Shown here one piece after another: positions 55,656 to 64,000 of a stretch of DNA of 64,000 nucleotides. The stretch is from assembly GCF_009928445.1 (NCBI RefSeq), contig NZ_JAABNO010000013.1, forward strand, positions 100,616 through 164,615. Reading direction: 5' to 3'. Numbering within the stretch: the first letter of the stretch is position 1; each line of letters starts with the position of its first letter. The notes beneath the pieces were generated by a model that had not been told where the DNA came from, made no database searches, and was given only the letters and a program-made list of their open reading frames with translations. The position numbers and the translations under genes were made by a program. The stretch is from Clostridium sp. C8-1-8 (GTDB taxonomy: Bacteria > Bacillota > Clostridia > Clostridiales > Clostridiaceae).

Positions 55656-57113
55656 ATGGCTTCAAAAAATTCTATAACTAAAAATATATTTTATAAATCG
55701 CTATTAACAATTTTCAATATGATTATACCGCTCATAATCGGGCCTTATGCATCTAGGATAATAGGGCCAACTTATATGGGCAGGGTTTATTTTAGTGAAT
55801 CTATATACACATACTTTCTTATATTTGCAACATTTGGAATCTATAATTATGGACTTAGGGAAATTAGCAGGATAAGAGATGATAAGGAAAAGTCAAGCAA
55901 ACTTTTTACCAGCTTATTCGTTATAGGTATGCTTTCTAATTTGCTTGTAATCATAGCATACTTGATATTTGTGTTTATAAAGTTTTCAAGTCAACCACAA
56001 TTTTTAGTACTTCTCATATATGGCTTTACTCTTTTTAGCAATGTGTTTTATGTTGAGTGGATGTGTGAAGCAACTGAAAGTTATCGCTTTATTACTATTA
56101 AGACAATGATAATTAGAAGTATCTATGTTATATTTCTACTTATCTTAGTAAGAAACCCAACTGATTATATAAAATATGCTGCATTAAATTCATTACTTAC
56201 TTTTATAAATTATTTAGCTAGTTTTTTATATATAAAAAGGGCAATATCATTTAATTTTTCAGAATTAGATTTAAAAAAACATTTAAAACCGTTATTCATA
56301 ATTGTTATAATGTCAAACGCTAGTATACTGTTTACTCAACTAGATAAGATATTGTTAGGCTCCTATGTTGGAGAAACATCCGTAGGCTATTATAATACAA
56401 GTCAAATGCTTGGAAGCATGATCAATTATCTCCTACTTTCAATTGTATTAGTATCTATACCTCGTTTATCTAATGTGCTAGCTTCTCAAGGTAGAGACGC
56501 TTATGAATATCTACTAAACAAGATAGCAAGAACTTATCTTCTACTACTTCTTCCAGCTTCAATTGGTGCACTTGTTTTATCAAAAGAGATAATACTCTTG
56601 CTTTTTGGTATAAAATTTGCTCAATCTATACCTGTCCTTCAAGTTTTTAGTATATATATGATCGCTACAGGTTTAGACTACCTATTAGTTAATAGCATCT
56701 TTTATGTTCATAGAAGAGAAAAGTTAGCAATGTTATTGGTTACCTTACTTGGTTTATTAAACTTCATATTAAAAATAATACTAATAAAGATCAATTTATT
56801 GGATCATGTATCCGCTATCTTTACCACAACGATTTCGACATGGATACTGGTTATTGCCGAATATACCGTCATAAAATTAAAGTTAAAAGTTAAAGTTTCT
56901 CTTTTAACTTTTGATAAGTTTAAGTATCTAGTTATATCCCTTTTATTTATTCCAATAACTCTTATTATTAAGCTATACCTTCATAAGTTTATACTTATAA
57001 TATTAGCCTCTATTATTATAAATTCCACTTTATATGCAGTAATATTATTGCTTACAAAGGATGAAGTAGTTTTAGATATCTTAATTAAACTTAAGTTAAT
57101 AAAACATAATTAA
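55656..57113 (+). CDS. Polysaccharide flippase, MATE/Wzx (RfbX-like) family
   Basis: 485 residues, about 14 membrane helices, beginning KNSITKNIFYKSLL with IIGPYASRIIG and FGIYNYGLREISRIR. Moves lipid-linked saccharide units across the membrane. Paralogue of the protein at 35254-36714 with nearly the same length. Convergent with the glycosyltransferase genes at 57-62 kb, which suggests it belongs to the same polysaccharide locus. ATG after AAAGG. Confidence 0.92.
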   Translation: MASKNSITKNIFYKSLLTIFNMIIPLIIGPYASRIIGPTYMGRVYFSESIYTYFLIFATFGIYNYGLREISRIRDDKEKSSKLFTSLFVIGMLSNLLVIIAYLIFVFIKFSSQPQFLVLLIYGFTLFSNVFYVEWMCEATESYRFITIKTMIIRSIYVIFLLILVRNPTDYIKYAALNSLLTFINYLASFLYIKRAISFNFSELDLKKHLKPLFIIVIMSNASILFTQLDKILLGSYVGETSVGYYNTSQMLGSMINYLLLSIVLVSIPRLSNVLASQGRDAYEYLLNKIARTYLLLLLPASIGALVLSKEIILLLFGIKFAQSIPVLQVFSIYMIATGLDYLLVNSIFYVHRREKLAMLLVTLLGLLNFILKIILIKINLLDHVSAIFTTTISTWILVIAEYTVIKLKLKVKVSLLTFDKFKYLVISLLFIPITLIIKLYLHKFILIILASIIINSTLYAVILLLTKDEVVLDILIKLKLIKHN

Positions 57114-57183
57114 AGCTTTGAAGATTTATCTAATTAGCTTCAACAGATTGCTTAATAGCTCCTTACAGTAAAAAAATAAATTT

Positions 57184-57236
57184 ACAGCTATAACACAGTC
57201 TCTAATATATAATTAGCGACTGTGTTATAGCTGTAT
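57184..57236. terminator. Bidirectional terminator (flippase / GT2)
   Basis: ACAGCTATAACACAGTC-t-CTAAT...ATTAG-c-GACTGTGTTATAGCTGT, more than 20 paired bases, between convergent genes. Confidence 0.88.
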
Positions 57237-57254
57237 CATAATATATAGCACCAT

Positions 57255-58148
57255 CTAACTATCCTTAATATATAGCATTCTACCTAATATACTAGAAACA
57301 ATCCAATACCTTCTATCAATTAAGTCATCTTTTAACTTGGCTATAGAAATTCCTTTATGTAATCCAAATCTGAAATAGTTAGCTTTGTATCTTATAATAT
57401 TTTTCTTAGGTAAATTATAAGATGAAAGTAAGTTATATGCATGGCAAGTTCCATTTAGATTCTTTAACCTAACTTTAAATGAGTTTTGAGTTAATCCATC
57501 CTCTCTGTATTTACATATATATATAGCTTCATCAAACCACCTCATAATATATCCATCGTCAGACATCTTGAACCATATAACCGCCTCTGTCATAAAATTT
57601 TCGTTTTCGAATATAGGAAATTTATATTTTCTTAATAGTTCAGTTCTAAACACCTCAGCTTTATCAGCTTTATTCTTTAGTAAAAGAGAAAACTCTGTAA
57701 AGCTAGCATCTATGTATTCATTTTTTAGCTTTTTTACAACTTTATTATTATCTTTATCTAGTATAGCTCTATTAGAGCCTACTCCAGCATATAACTGCTT
57801 CTTATCATCCGGTATAGACTTCCAATAAGTTAATATATATTCTACTGCATCATAGGTAAGCATATCATCAGAATCAACTATAAAGAACAATTCACCTATA
57901 GCTAATTCTGAGCCATTATTTATGGCCACATGTTTTCCTCCATTTTTGACTTTAGTATACCTTATACCAACTTTATTTTCTCTAATAAATGAGTTAACAA
58001 TTTCTTCTGTATTATCACTAGATCCATCATCATATATCAACCACTCAAAGTTATCATTAGTTTGTCTAGTCAAAGTTTCATAAAGCTCTCCTAGTAAATT
58101 GCCTCTATTATAAGTTGGCGTAAATATTGTTACAAAGTTTTCTTTCAT
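57255..58148 (-). CDS. Family 2 glycosyltransferase
   Basis: 297-residue cytoplasmic GT-A enzyme. NDP-sugar fold begins FVTIFTPTYNRGNLLGELY; metal-binding DSDD at ~93 (FFIVDSDDML); catalytic region near EAVIWFKMSDDGY. No C-terminal membrane helix. Last gene of a four-gene minus-strand cluster; sugar specificity not deducible. Confidence 0.93.
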   Translation of the reverse strand: MKENFVTIFTPTYNRGNLLGELYETLTRQTNDNFEWLIYDDGSSDNTEEIVNSFIRENKVGIRYTKVKNGGKHVAINNGSELAIGELFFIVDSDDMLTYDAVEYILTYWKSIPDDKKQLYAGVGSNRAILDKDNNKVVKKLKNEYIDASFTEFSLLLKNKADKAEVFRTELLRKYKFPIFENENFMTEAVIWFKMSDDGYIMRWFDEAIYICKYREDGLTQNSFKVRLKNLNGTCHAYNLLSSYNLPKKNIIRYKANYFRFGLHKGISIAKLKDDLIDRRYWIVSSILGRMLYIKDS

Positions 58149-58212
58149 TTTAACTACCTCATACCTAATAATATATCTGTTCAGAAAGCTGACACATTAA
58201 CACATATCTTTC

Positions 58213-59319
58213 TTAAATGAATCTTGAATATATAACCTCTAGTTTCTCTACATAATTATTTATATCGTAGTTGTCTTTTAGACAATTATATGCATTCTCA
58301 GCAAGTTGTTTTTTCTTCTCGGTATCATTTAATAAGGATATCATTGCTTCTCTGAGTTCATTTTCATTTCTGCTATTTAATATTAGGCCATTATAGCCGC
58401 TATCTATTAATTTTACTACTCCAGCTACTGCAGTAGAAATAACCGCCTTTCTCATAGCCATAGCCTCAAGCATAGCTATAGGTAGCCCTTCTCTTAAGGA
58501 TGGAAGTATAAAGCAATCGAAAAGTTCCATATAGTCATAAGTATTTTTTTGGTACCCAGTAAAAATTACACTTTCTTCTACTTTTAAAGCTTTGACTAAT
58601 TCTTCTAATTTAACTCTTTCAGTTCCATCTCCTACAATAAGTAATTTAACATTAGAATTCTCCCTTGCTATATTAGAGAAACTCTTAATGAGTAGATCAA
58701 CTCCTTTAATCTCTATTAATCTTCCTAAGTATCCAAATATAAAGTCTTTTTCCGATATTTTAAGCATCTCTCTTAATTTATTTGTATCTCCGAGATTTAT
58801 TTCATTAAACTCATTAAAGTTAAAAGCATTATCTAAATAAGTTATTTTTTCTTTATTTACCTTATCATTATTCTCTAGATAATATTTCTTTACAAGCTCT
58901 GAACATGCAATTGACAGTGAGTACTTTCGTCTAAAATGCTTATCTATAGCTGACATTAGCTTATTATCTTTCATCCAAGTATAATTTACATGAATATGCG
59001 ATATAACCGGTATATTTAGAGATCCGCAAGCTATTTGAGAAGCTATAGAAGCTTTTACATCATGGGCGTGAACTAAGTTTATATTTTCTTCTTTTAATAT
59101 GTTCTTTATCTTAATAATTTCAATAGGGCTAATTCTATTTACATCTGCTAAATAAACCTTTAGACCTCTCTCTTCATAATATTGCTTTAATTCTTCTCCT
59201 GAACAAACTACTATAGCTGAAAACTTACTACTCAAATTTGTACATATATCTGAAACGACCTTTTCTGCGCCACTTAACCTATCAGTAGCAACAACATGAA
59301 GTATTCTTGAATCTTTCAT
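58213..59319 (-). CDS. Family 4 (group 1) glycosyltransferase
   Basis: 368-residue GT-B enzyme. Acceptor domain starts ILHVVATDRLSGAEKV; donor domain holds FGYLGRLIEIKGVDLLI (~200), VGDGTER and the EX7E motif in SLREGLPIAMLEAMAM (~285). Transfers a sugar from NDP-sugar during surface polysaccharide synthesis. 30 bases downstream of the polymerase-like gene. Confidence 0.94.
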   Translation of the reverse strand: MKDSRILHVVATDRLSGAEKVVSDICTNLSSKFSAIVVCSGEELKQYYEERGLKVYLADVNRISPIEIIKIKNILKEENINLVHAHDVKASIASQIACGSLNIPVISHIHVNYTWMKDNKLMSAIDKHFRRKYSLSIACSELVKKYYLENNDKVNKEKITYLDNAFNFNEFNEINLGDTNKLREMLKISEKDFIFGYLGRLIEIKGVDLLIKSFSNIARENSNVKLLIVGDGTERVKLEELVKALKVEESVIFTGYQKNTYDYMELFDCFILPSLREGLPIAMLEAMAMRKAVISTAVAGVVKLIDSGYNGLILNSRNENELREAMISLLNDTEKKKQLAENAYNCLKDNYDINNYVEKLEVIYSRFI

Positions 59320-59349
59320 AATGCCTCCAATTAATTATATATAATGCCT

Positions 59350-61116
59350 CTACATATAACTTTTAAATCTATCAATAAATTTAAATCTTACATTCTTAAA
59401 CACTTCAAATATCCCCAAACTTATGACCATATATTGATATGGAAATATCTGTAGCTGTATTCTTAAGAACCATCCACCATATTGGATAGTATATATAGTT
59501 ATCAACGATACAAACATTATCACAACAATTACTGAAATATCCTTAACTCTTCTAAATAAACTAAAGAAACCTAATATCATAAATGGAAATGTAATTATAA
59601 GAAATAAGGTATCTGGATATAGCATCCTAAGTATAACCGCTTTTGGAGAAGTATATATGGTCCCCCCTATATTCACTATAAAATCTAAGTTTACACTACT
59701 TAGCACCAATCCCTTTATATATCCCAGTAAACCTACTCTTTTAATATACGGATACATAAAATCAAACATACTCACTCTATAGAACCTACTAGCTAATATA
59801 ATAAATATAAAAGCCAATGATACTAAACATAAAGCCGTAAACACACTGCTTATGGACCTTTTTCGTCCATACTGTACAGTTTTATATAATGCAAGTAATA
59901 TTGCTATAATCATAAAGACAAATATCCTTAATGAACATAATGCTATGGATATAACTATTATTCTTACTAACTTCTTAATTGTATATTTGTCATTTTCAAT
60001 TATTATTTCCTTAAGAAGCAGACATATTAATAACGATAATAATACATCTCTAAGTGCAATTGAACTAAAAAGTGAAAAGGTAAGAAGTATAGCCATCATA
60101 TACGAGGTCATTATTGCAACTTTGTGCTCTCTTAATAATTTATAGGAAAACTCATACATTATAAATATGAATACTAATCCGATTAGTAAATTAACCACCT
60201 TAGCACTTATTAAAATATCTCCATTATTTAGTACCTTTAGTAAACCTAAGAACAGATTATAACCAAATTGCCTGTTACCATTTGTAAGCTCCAATATCCT
60301 CAGGTGAGAGAGGTTTAGTATTCTTTGATATAAATAATCTGCTGTAGAATAATAAAACAGCTCATCTGGCTGTGTGTAGTTATATAACGTCCTATATTTA
60401 ATGTAATTAATCAAATTAAACCCAATTATTGCTACAAGTTTAAAAATTATTGATACCTTCAATAATAGTAAAAGTTGTTGTTTTTTATCTATATTTCTTT
60501 TTATTATATTTGCTATAATTCCAATAGATATTAAAATCGCTGTTAATACAACACTAACCTTAATCATCGATGATATGAAATATAATAATGATAATATTAT
60601 ATTTAGGTACTTTTCTTTAATAGCCATATATCTAGTATTCCTTATCACATTCTCAAAAAAGCTTACGGCAAATATAAAAATAATTCCCATAATTAAATTA
60701 AATACAATATTTTTTATCTTGATGTTAGTCATATCTTCATTTATAAAATTATTATTCGATATAAAGAAAGCTCCCTGCTTCATCAAATCATTCCTATACT
60801 CTTCATATATAGTATTTAGGTTTTTATATTCATTATTTTTACTCTTAACTTCCATCCTATATATATATTCCTTAGAGTTCTCTGGCGAAATCAATATATT
60901 CTTATACTTACTATGAAACTCATTATTATAAGAGTTAATAACTCTTATATTGTTATTATTTAATGGTTCAATCTTATTCTGCGCTGAATCCAAAAAGTAA
61001 ATTCTAACATTAATATACTTTACATATGTAGTATTTATATAACCACAAATCACCGATAAGAATATTATTAACAAGATAAAGTAATGCTTCTTATCTAATA
61101 CCAATCTACCTCTCAC
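59350..61116 (-). CDS. Polytopic polysaccharide polymerase/glycosyltransferase-like membrane protein
   Basis: 588 residues. An N-terminal membrane helix (13-32), ~95 extracellular residues and a second helix (~138-158) mimic the Wzz/YveK two-helix layout. After that come ~10 helices with a conserved-looking acidic loop (YTQPDELFYYSTADYL, ~243), as in Wzy or GT39/ArnT-type proteins. GTG start eight bases after AGGAG, overlapping the upstream gene by 11 bases. Probably polymerises or decorates the glycan; the assignment is by topology, not by a family signature. Confidence 0.7.
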   Translation of the reverse strand: MRGRLVLDKKHYFILLIIFLSVICGYINTTYVKYINVRIYFLDSAQNKIEPLNNNNIRVINSYNNEFHSKYKNILISPENSKEYIYRMEVKSKNNEYKNLNTIYEEYRNDLMKQGAFFISNNNFINEDMTNIKIKNIVFNLIMGIIFIFAVSFFENVIRNTRYMAIKEKYLNIILSLLYFISSMIKVSVVLTAILISIGIIANIIKRNIDKKQQLLLLLKVSIIFKLVAIIGFNLINYIKYRTLYNYTQPDELFYYSTADYLYQRILNLSHLRILELTNGNRQFGYNLFLGLLKVLNNGDILISAKVVNLLIGLVFIFIMYEFSYKLLREHKVAIMTSYMMAILLTFSLFSSIALRDVLLSLLICLLLKEIIIENDKYTIKKLVRIIVISIALCSLRIFVFMIIAILLALYKTVQYGRKRSISSVFTALCLVSLAFIFIILASRFYRVSMFDFMYPYIKRVGLLGYIKGLVLSSVNLDFIVNIGGTIYTSPKAVILRMLYPDTLFLIITFPFMILGFFSLFRRVKDISVIVVIMFVSLITIYTIQYGGWFLRIQLQIFPYQYMVISLGIFEVFKNVRFKFIDRFKSYM

Positions 61117-61774
61117 TATTCTTTCTCTCCTCTTCCTCTATAATCAGCTTAACTGCTGATTTTAACTCATTATATTGTCTAGAATTCTTTCTAATTAGAA
61201 GTTTAACGGTATCACTCTTATTTAAATTACTTACCTTATTGGGTATCTCTGTTAAATACCTTTGTTTCATATAATTGTTCAGCTCACTTCTAAAAACCAC
61301 TGCATTTATATTCTTATCTGCTATTGCCTTATCCAGCAAGTCATCTGCTGTAATTAATTTTTTATAGTCCCCTTCATTAATAAGATAATCTTTAACTTCG
61401 TTAGAAACTAATGTAATACGCTGAGTTCTATTGGTATTAAGAAAATCAACATATCTTTCATCGTTGATTATTACTATGTTGTCTTCCTTATTGGTCAATT
61501 CCTCAAACTCTTCTTTTTTATATTTATATTTAATTAATGCTTCATGGGCCAATATCAAATCTGCATCAGTAGCGCTTCCAACATAATTCAATGTAATAGT
61601 ACTGTTGTATTTACTTTCAAAAATAGAAGGCAATTTATATAATACCGGATCAATTGAACTGTAAGTCTTTACATTTATAACTATTGATTGCTCATTAGCC
61701 ACTGGTCTATAAATAATGCATATCAATAATATAACGGTAGATATTACAAGTATCATTATATTTTTTTTCATCAC
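61106..61774 (-). CDS. Membrane-anchored PBP-like (solute-binding-fold) protein
   Basis: 222 residues: N-terminal membrane helix (6-22) and an extracellular domain. IVINVKTYSSIDPVLYKLPSIFESKY and ADLILAHEALIKYKYKKEEF resemble one lobe-plus-hinge of tungstate/phosphate-type periplasmic-binding proteins (PBP-like fold). No lipobox and no ABC genes. It is translationally coupled to the polymerase-like gene, so a sensing or chaperone role in polysaccharide assembly is inferred. Starts after AAGGAG. Confidence 0.6.
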   Translation of the reverse strand: MMKKNIMILVISTVILLICIIYRPVANEQSIVINVKTYSSIDPVLYKLPSIFESKYNSTITLNYVGSATDADLILAHEALIKYKYKKEEFEELTNKEDNIVIINDERYVDFLNTNRTQRITLVSNEVKDYLINEGDYKKLITADDLLDKAIADKNINAVVFRSELNNYMKQRYLTEIPNKVSNLNKSDTVKLLIRKNSRQYNELKSAVKLIIEEEERKNSER

Positions 61775-61929
61775 TTAGCTACTCCTTACTTATACTTAGT
61801 TTAAATATATACTTTTATACAAATTTCCATGATAATCTATTTATATAGTTAAACTATATGATTTATTCAAATTTGCCGCCTATACTGATATTAATATTAA
61901 AAAAACTTTATTATTACACACTCACTAAT

Positions 61930-61945
61930 TGTAAAACATTTTACA
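61930..61945. promoter_or_regulatory. Palindrome upstream of the polysaccharide operon
   Basis: TGTAAAA-CA-TTTTACA, a 7+2+7 dyad 156 bases before the first gene. Possible operator. Nothing else is recognisable in 61775-62180, which is AT-rich and without a gene. Confidence 0.3.
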
Positions 61946-62182
61946 GTTAATATACTTTCAAAAAAATGCTACACTTTAATTCTTAATCATAATTAAACTT
62001 TTAATTCACATTAATATTAATTTTGTAATTTATTAATATATGTATTCAACTTCAACTATAAATTTATGCATGCCCTGCCACCTTCAAAAACCAGAACCAT
62101 CTAATCCACAGAAACCTGGATTATATAATATGTACAAGTTAAGTCTTCATAAAACATAGATATATTTTAATATCAAAAAAAT

Positions 62183-62227
62183 AAAAGGTGGATAAAATGA
62201 TTTAAAATATCATTTTATCCACCTTTT
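62183..62227 (-). terminator. Terminator of the parvulin gene
   Basis: AAAAGGTGGATAAAATGAT / ATCATTTTATCCACCTTTT, about 18 paired bases, with TTTTATTTTTTTG on the minus strand. Confidence 0.92.
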
Positions 62228-62252
62228 AATTGCTATCATTAATATAAGCTAT

Positions 62253-62999
62253 CTACTTTCTTTCAACACCGTACTTTGCAGTTAATTCTTGCACAAAATC
62301 AAGATACTTTCTTTCTTGTCTTTCTTGAATTAATTGTTGTACGACTTGACTTTTAACTTCATCAAAAGACTTAACATTTGAAGGATTCTTAGCATCTACT
62401 TTTATTAAATGATATCCAAATTGAGTCTTAACAGGTTCACTTACTTCACCTACTGGCAAAACAAATGCTGCTTCTTCAAATTCTGGTACCATCATTCCTT
62501 TTGAGAATGATCCTAAATTTCCACCTTGTTCGCTTGAAGGACAAGTTGAGTATTCAGCAGCTGATTCCTCAAATGATTTTTTACCTGATACTATTTCTGC
62601 TCTTATTTCATTAAGTTTTTCTTCTGAGTCTAAAAGTATATGTTTAGCTGAAATAGTCTCTGGTTCCATAAATGCTTCTTTATTAGCTTCATAGTATTTA
62701 ATAGCTTCTTCATCAGTTATTGTAACTTCTGAAAGTATCTTATTTATAATTGTTTGAGTTAATATATCCTTTTTTGCTTTCTCAATCTGAGCTAAAAATT
62801 CTTGAGATTGATCAAATCCATTATCCTTACCGAACTTATATAATAATTCAAAGCTTATAACTTGCTCAAGTAATTGCTTTCTGCCCATTTCACTAGCAAA
62901 AACGCCTCTTCTATCTTCAGGATATCTTTCTATAACCTCCATCAAATCTCTTTCAGTTATTTCGTTTCCACCAACTACGGCTAACACTTTATTGTCCAT
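62253..62999 (-). CDS. Cytoplasmic PpiC/parvulin-type peptidyl-prolyl isomerase
   Basis: 248 residues: SurA-like N-terminal helices (~15-110) and a rotamase domain (~115-205; ISAKHILLDSEEK, GGNLGSFSKGMMVPEFEEAAF, FGYHLIKVD). Unlike PrsA it has no signal peptide or lipobox, so it should act in the cytoplasm. Single-gene unit with AAAGGAG site. Confidence 0.92.
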   Translation of the reverse strand: MDNKVLAVVGGNEITERDLMEVIERYPEDRRGVFASEMGRKQLLEQVISFELLYKFGKDNGFDQSQEFLAQIEKAKKDILTQTIINKILSEVTITDEEAIKYYEANKEAFMEPETISAKHILLDSEEKLNEIRAEIVSGKKSFEESAAEYSTCPSSEQGGNLGSFSKGMMVPEFEEAAFVLPVGEVSEPVKTQFGYHLIKVDAKNPSNVKSFDEVKSQVVQQLIQERQERKYLDFVQELTAKYGVERK

Positions 63000-63265
63000 A
63001 AATAGTCTCCTTTTTATATAAAAGTTTTAATCTTATTTATCATATCACAAATAGCATAATATTCATATTTTTACTCTTCATAAACTTATATTTTGTAGAT
63101 AAACAGCTTTATTTCAATATAATTATAAACACTAGTAATCTATTACCATATTAATTTTACGACCTACTAAAACAATAAATATAAATTTAACAAAAAATAT
63201 TATTGATATCTAATAATAACTATTATATAATAATAACCAAATAATAGTAGGAGGTAATACTATAT

Positions 63266-63724
63266 ATGAAAATAAATAGTTTAGCGCCAGATTTTTCTCT
63301 TTCAGGCTCTGATGGTAATATACATAAATTAAGTGATTACAAAGGTAAGAAGATAGTACTTTATTTCTATCCTAAGGATAATACTCCTGGTTGTAGCAAT
63401 GAAGCCTGTGATTTTAGAGATCACTATAATGAAATTGGTGATTATAATGCAATAGTATTAGGAGTTTCTAGAGATTCTTTATCTTCACATGAAAAGTTTA
63501 TAAATAAACTAGGATTACCATTTATACTGTTAAGCGATTCAAGTGAAGAAGTATGTAAAATCTATGATGTAATAAAAGAAAAGAATATGTATGGAAAAAA
63601 GGTACTGGGCATAGAAAGAAGTACTTTCATAATAGATGAAAATGGTGTTCTGGTTAAAGAATTTAGAAAAGTTAAAGTCAAAGAACATATATCAGAAGTT
63701 TTAGAAGTATTAAAAAGTATATAA
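63266..63724 (+). CDS. bcp: Thioredoxin-dependent thiol peroxidase (Bcp/PrxQ)
   Basis: 152 residues. Peroxidatic Cys in NTPGCSNEACDFRD (Cys43) with a resolving Cys five residues on (Cys48), typical of PrxQ. Reduces H2O2 and organic peroxides with thioredoxin. ATG ten bases after GGAGG. The upstream sequence has AT-only dyads but no clear PerR box. Confidence 0.95.
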   Translation: MKINSLAPDFSLSGSDGNIHKLSDYKGKKIVLYFYPKDNTPGCSNEACDFRDHYNEIGDYNAIVLGVSRDSLSSHEKFINKLGLPFILLSDSSEEVCKIYDVIKEKNMYGKKVLGIERSTFIIDENGVLVKEFRKVKVKEHISEVLEVLKSI

Positions 63725-63826
63725 CTTTATTACTCTTTGCCTGTACATTATTTAGGATGATATTAAATCATCATATTGAAATAAAACTGATGTTAAAGTC
63801 TCAATTAAATTTCAATAAATAAAAAA

Positions 63827-63860
63827 GATCACTGAAACACTTTTTCAGTGATTTTTTTGT
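63827..63860 (+). terminator. bcp terminator
   Basis: GATCACTGAAA-cactt-TTTCAGTGAT followed by TTTTTTG. Confidence 0.88.
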
Positions 63861-63913
63861 CTATTGAAGTTACCAGGTTTACTAATAAAAAGACTGTATA
63901 CTTTCTTAGAAAA

Positions 63914-63946
63914 TAAAAAAGCATAGTACATATGTACTATGCTTTT
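63914..63946 (-). terminator. Terminator of the tRNA-Phe transcript
   Basis: AAAAGCATAGTACATATGTACTATGCTTTT perfect palindrome (written in two halves AAAAGCATAGTACAT / ATGTACTATGCTTTT), then TTATTTTC on the minus strand. Confidence 0.85.
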
Positions 63947-64000
63947 GGTGGCCAGACCAGGAATCGAACCAGGGACACGAGGATTTTCAGTCCTCTGCTC
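63946..64000 (-). tRNA. tRNA-Phe (anticodon GAA), 3' part
   Basis: Minus strand: anticodon stem GAGGA/TCCTC with loop CTGAAAA gives anticodon GAA; variable region GTGTC, T-loop GTTCGATTC and acceptor strand TCTGGCC-A-CCA follow. The 5' half lies outside the window. Whether other tRNAs precede it cannot be seen. Confidence 0.92.

Noticed and set aside
63180..63250. PerR box before bcp
   Set aside because: AT-only dyads such as ATTATATAAT resemble the motif but are expected by chance in this composition; the full TTATAATNATTATAA is not matched.

Overview
The window is chromosomal DNA from a low-GC, spore-forming Clostridium-type firmicute. The base composition is very AT-rich, Shine-Dalgarno sites are strong (AGGAGG/GGGAG), and starts are often GTG or TTG. 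It carries a FeFe hydrogenase, a fused flavodiiron oxygen reductase, an AbrB gene with a Spo0A-type (TGTCGAA) box, and the block acpS-nnr-GerS-like-mazEF beside ftsE-ftsX-S41 protease-PDZ protein-uvrB-uvrA, a linkage familiar from Clostridium. No rRNA, prophage, IS element or CRISPR array is visible.

Layout. 1-5.2 kb: excision repair (uvrA, uvrB, minus strand). 5.5-9.7 kb: ftsE-ftsX-S41 protease-MinJ-like PDZ protein, a division/envelope operon ending in a structured 3' region and a terminator. 10-13 kb: three YitT-family membrane proteins, the third followed by a short tandem repeat. 13.2-14.9 kb: split transketolase. 15.4-21.9 kb: disaccharide-uptake locus (GH65 phosphorylase, two permeases, a lipoprotein binding protein whose signal peptide is frame-shifted at an A7 run) with a divergent AraC regulator. 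22-26.9 kb: mazEF, GerS-like protein, nnr, acpS, DUF6514 and an unknown. 27-30.3 kb: MoxR-DUF58-membrane protein operon. 31-33.8 kb: class F-type flavodiiron protein fusion. 33.8-42 kb: a short SSB, YihY, a flippase, an aldose epimerase, a PD-(D/E)XK-DinG-type helicase, a VanX-type dipeptidase and DUF1836.

42.0-42.8 kb is a 0.9-kb non-coding region with a dense DnaA-box cluster, a long very AT-rich stretch and two perfect 0A boxes, leading into abrB. 43-52 kb: rsmI and a tRNA methyltransferase, an NlpC/P60 wall hydrolase with an unusual 5' leader, a FemX-like transferase, a metallophosphoesterase, tRNA-Pro, an amidase-glucosaminidase and a 40-residue membrane peptide. 52.5-55.4 kb: FeFe hydrogenase, PAP2 phosphatase, HAD phosphatase. 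55.6-61.8 kb: surface-polysaccharide genes (flippase, two glycosyltransferases, polymerase-like protein, PBP-like protein). 62.2-64 kb: parvulin, peroxiredoxin and a partial tRNA-Phe.

The best candidates for undescribed biology are the oriC-like DnaA/Spo0A region at 42 kb, a promoter-to-terminator small RNA at 30.7 kb, a family of dispersed hairpin repeats (four copies), the 'SD-hairpin-ATG' leader of the wall hydrolase, the slippery A7 in the sugar-binding lipoprotein, a MazE that keeps its toxin-binding tail but seems to lack the DNA-binding fold, and the PBP-like protein translationally coupled to a polysaccharide polymerase-like protein. No single large new defence or biosynthetic system was found.
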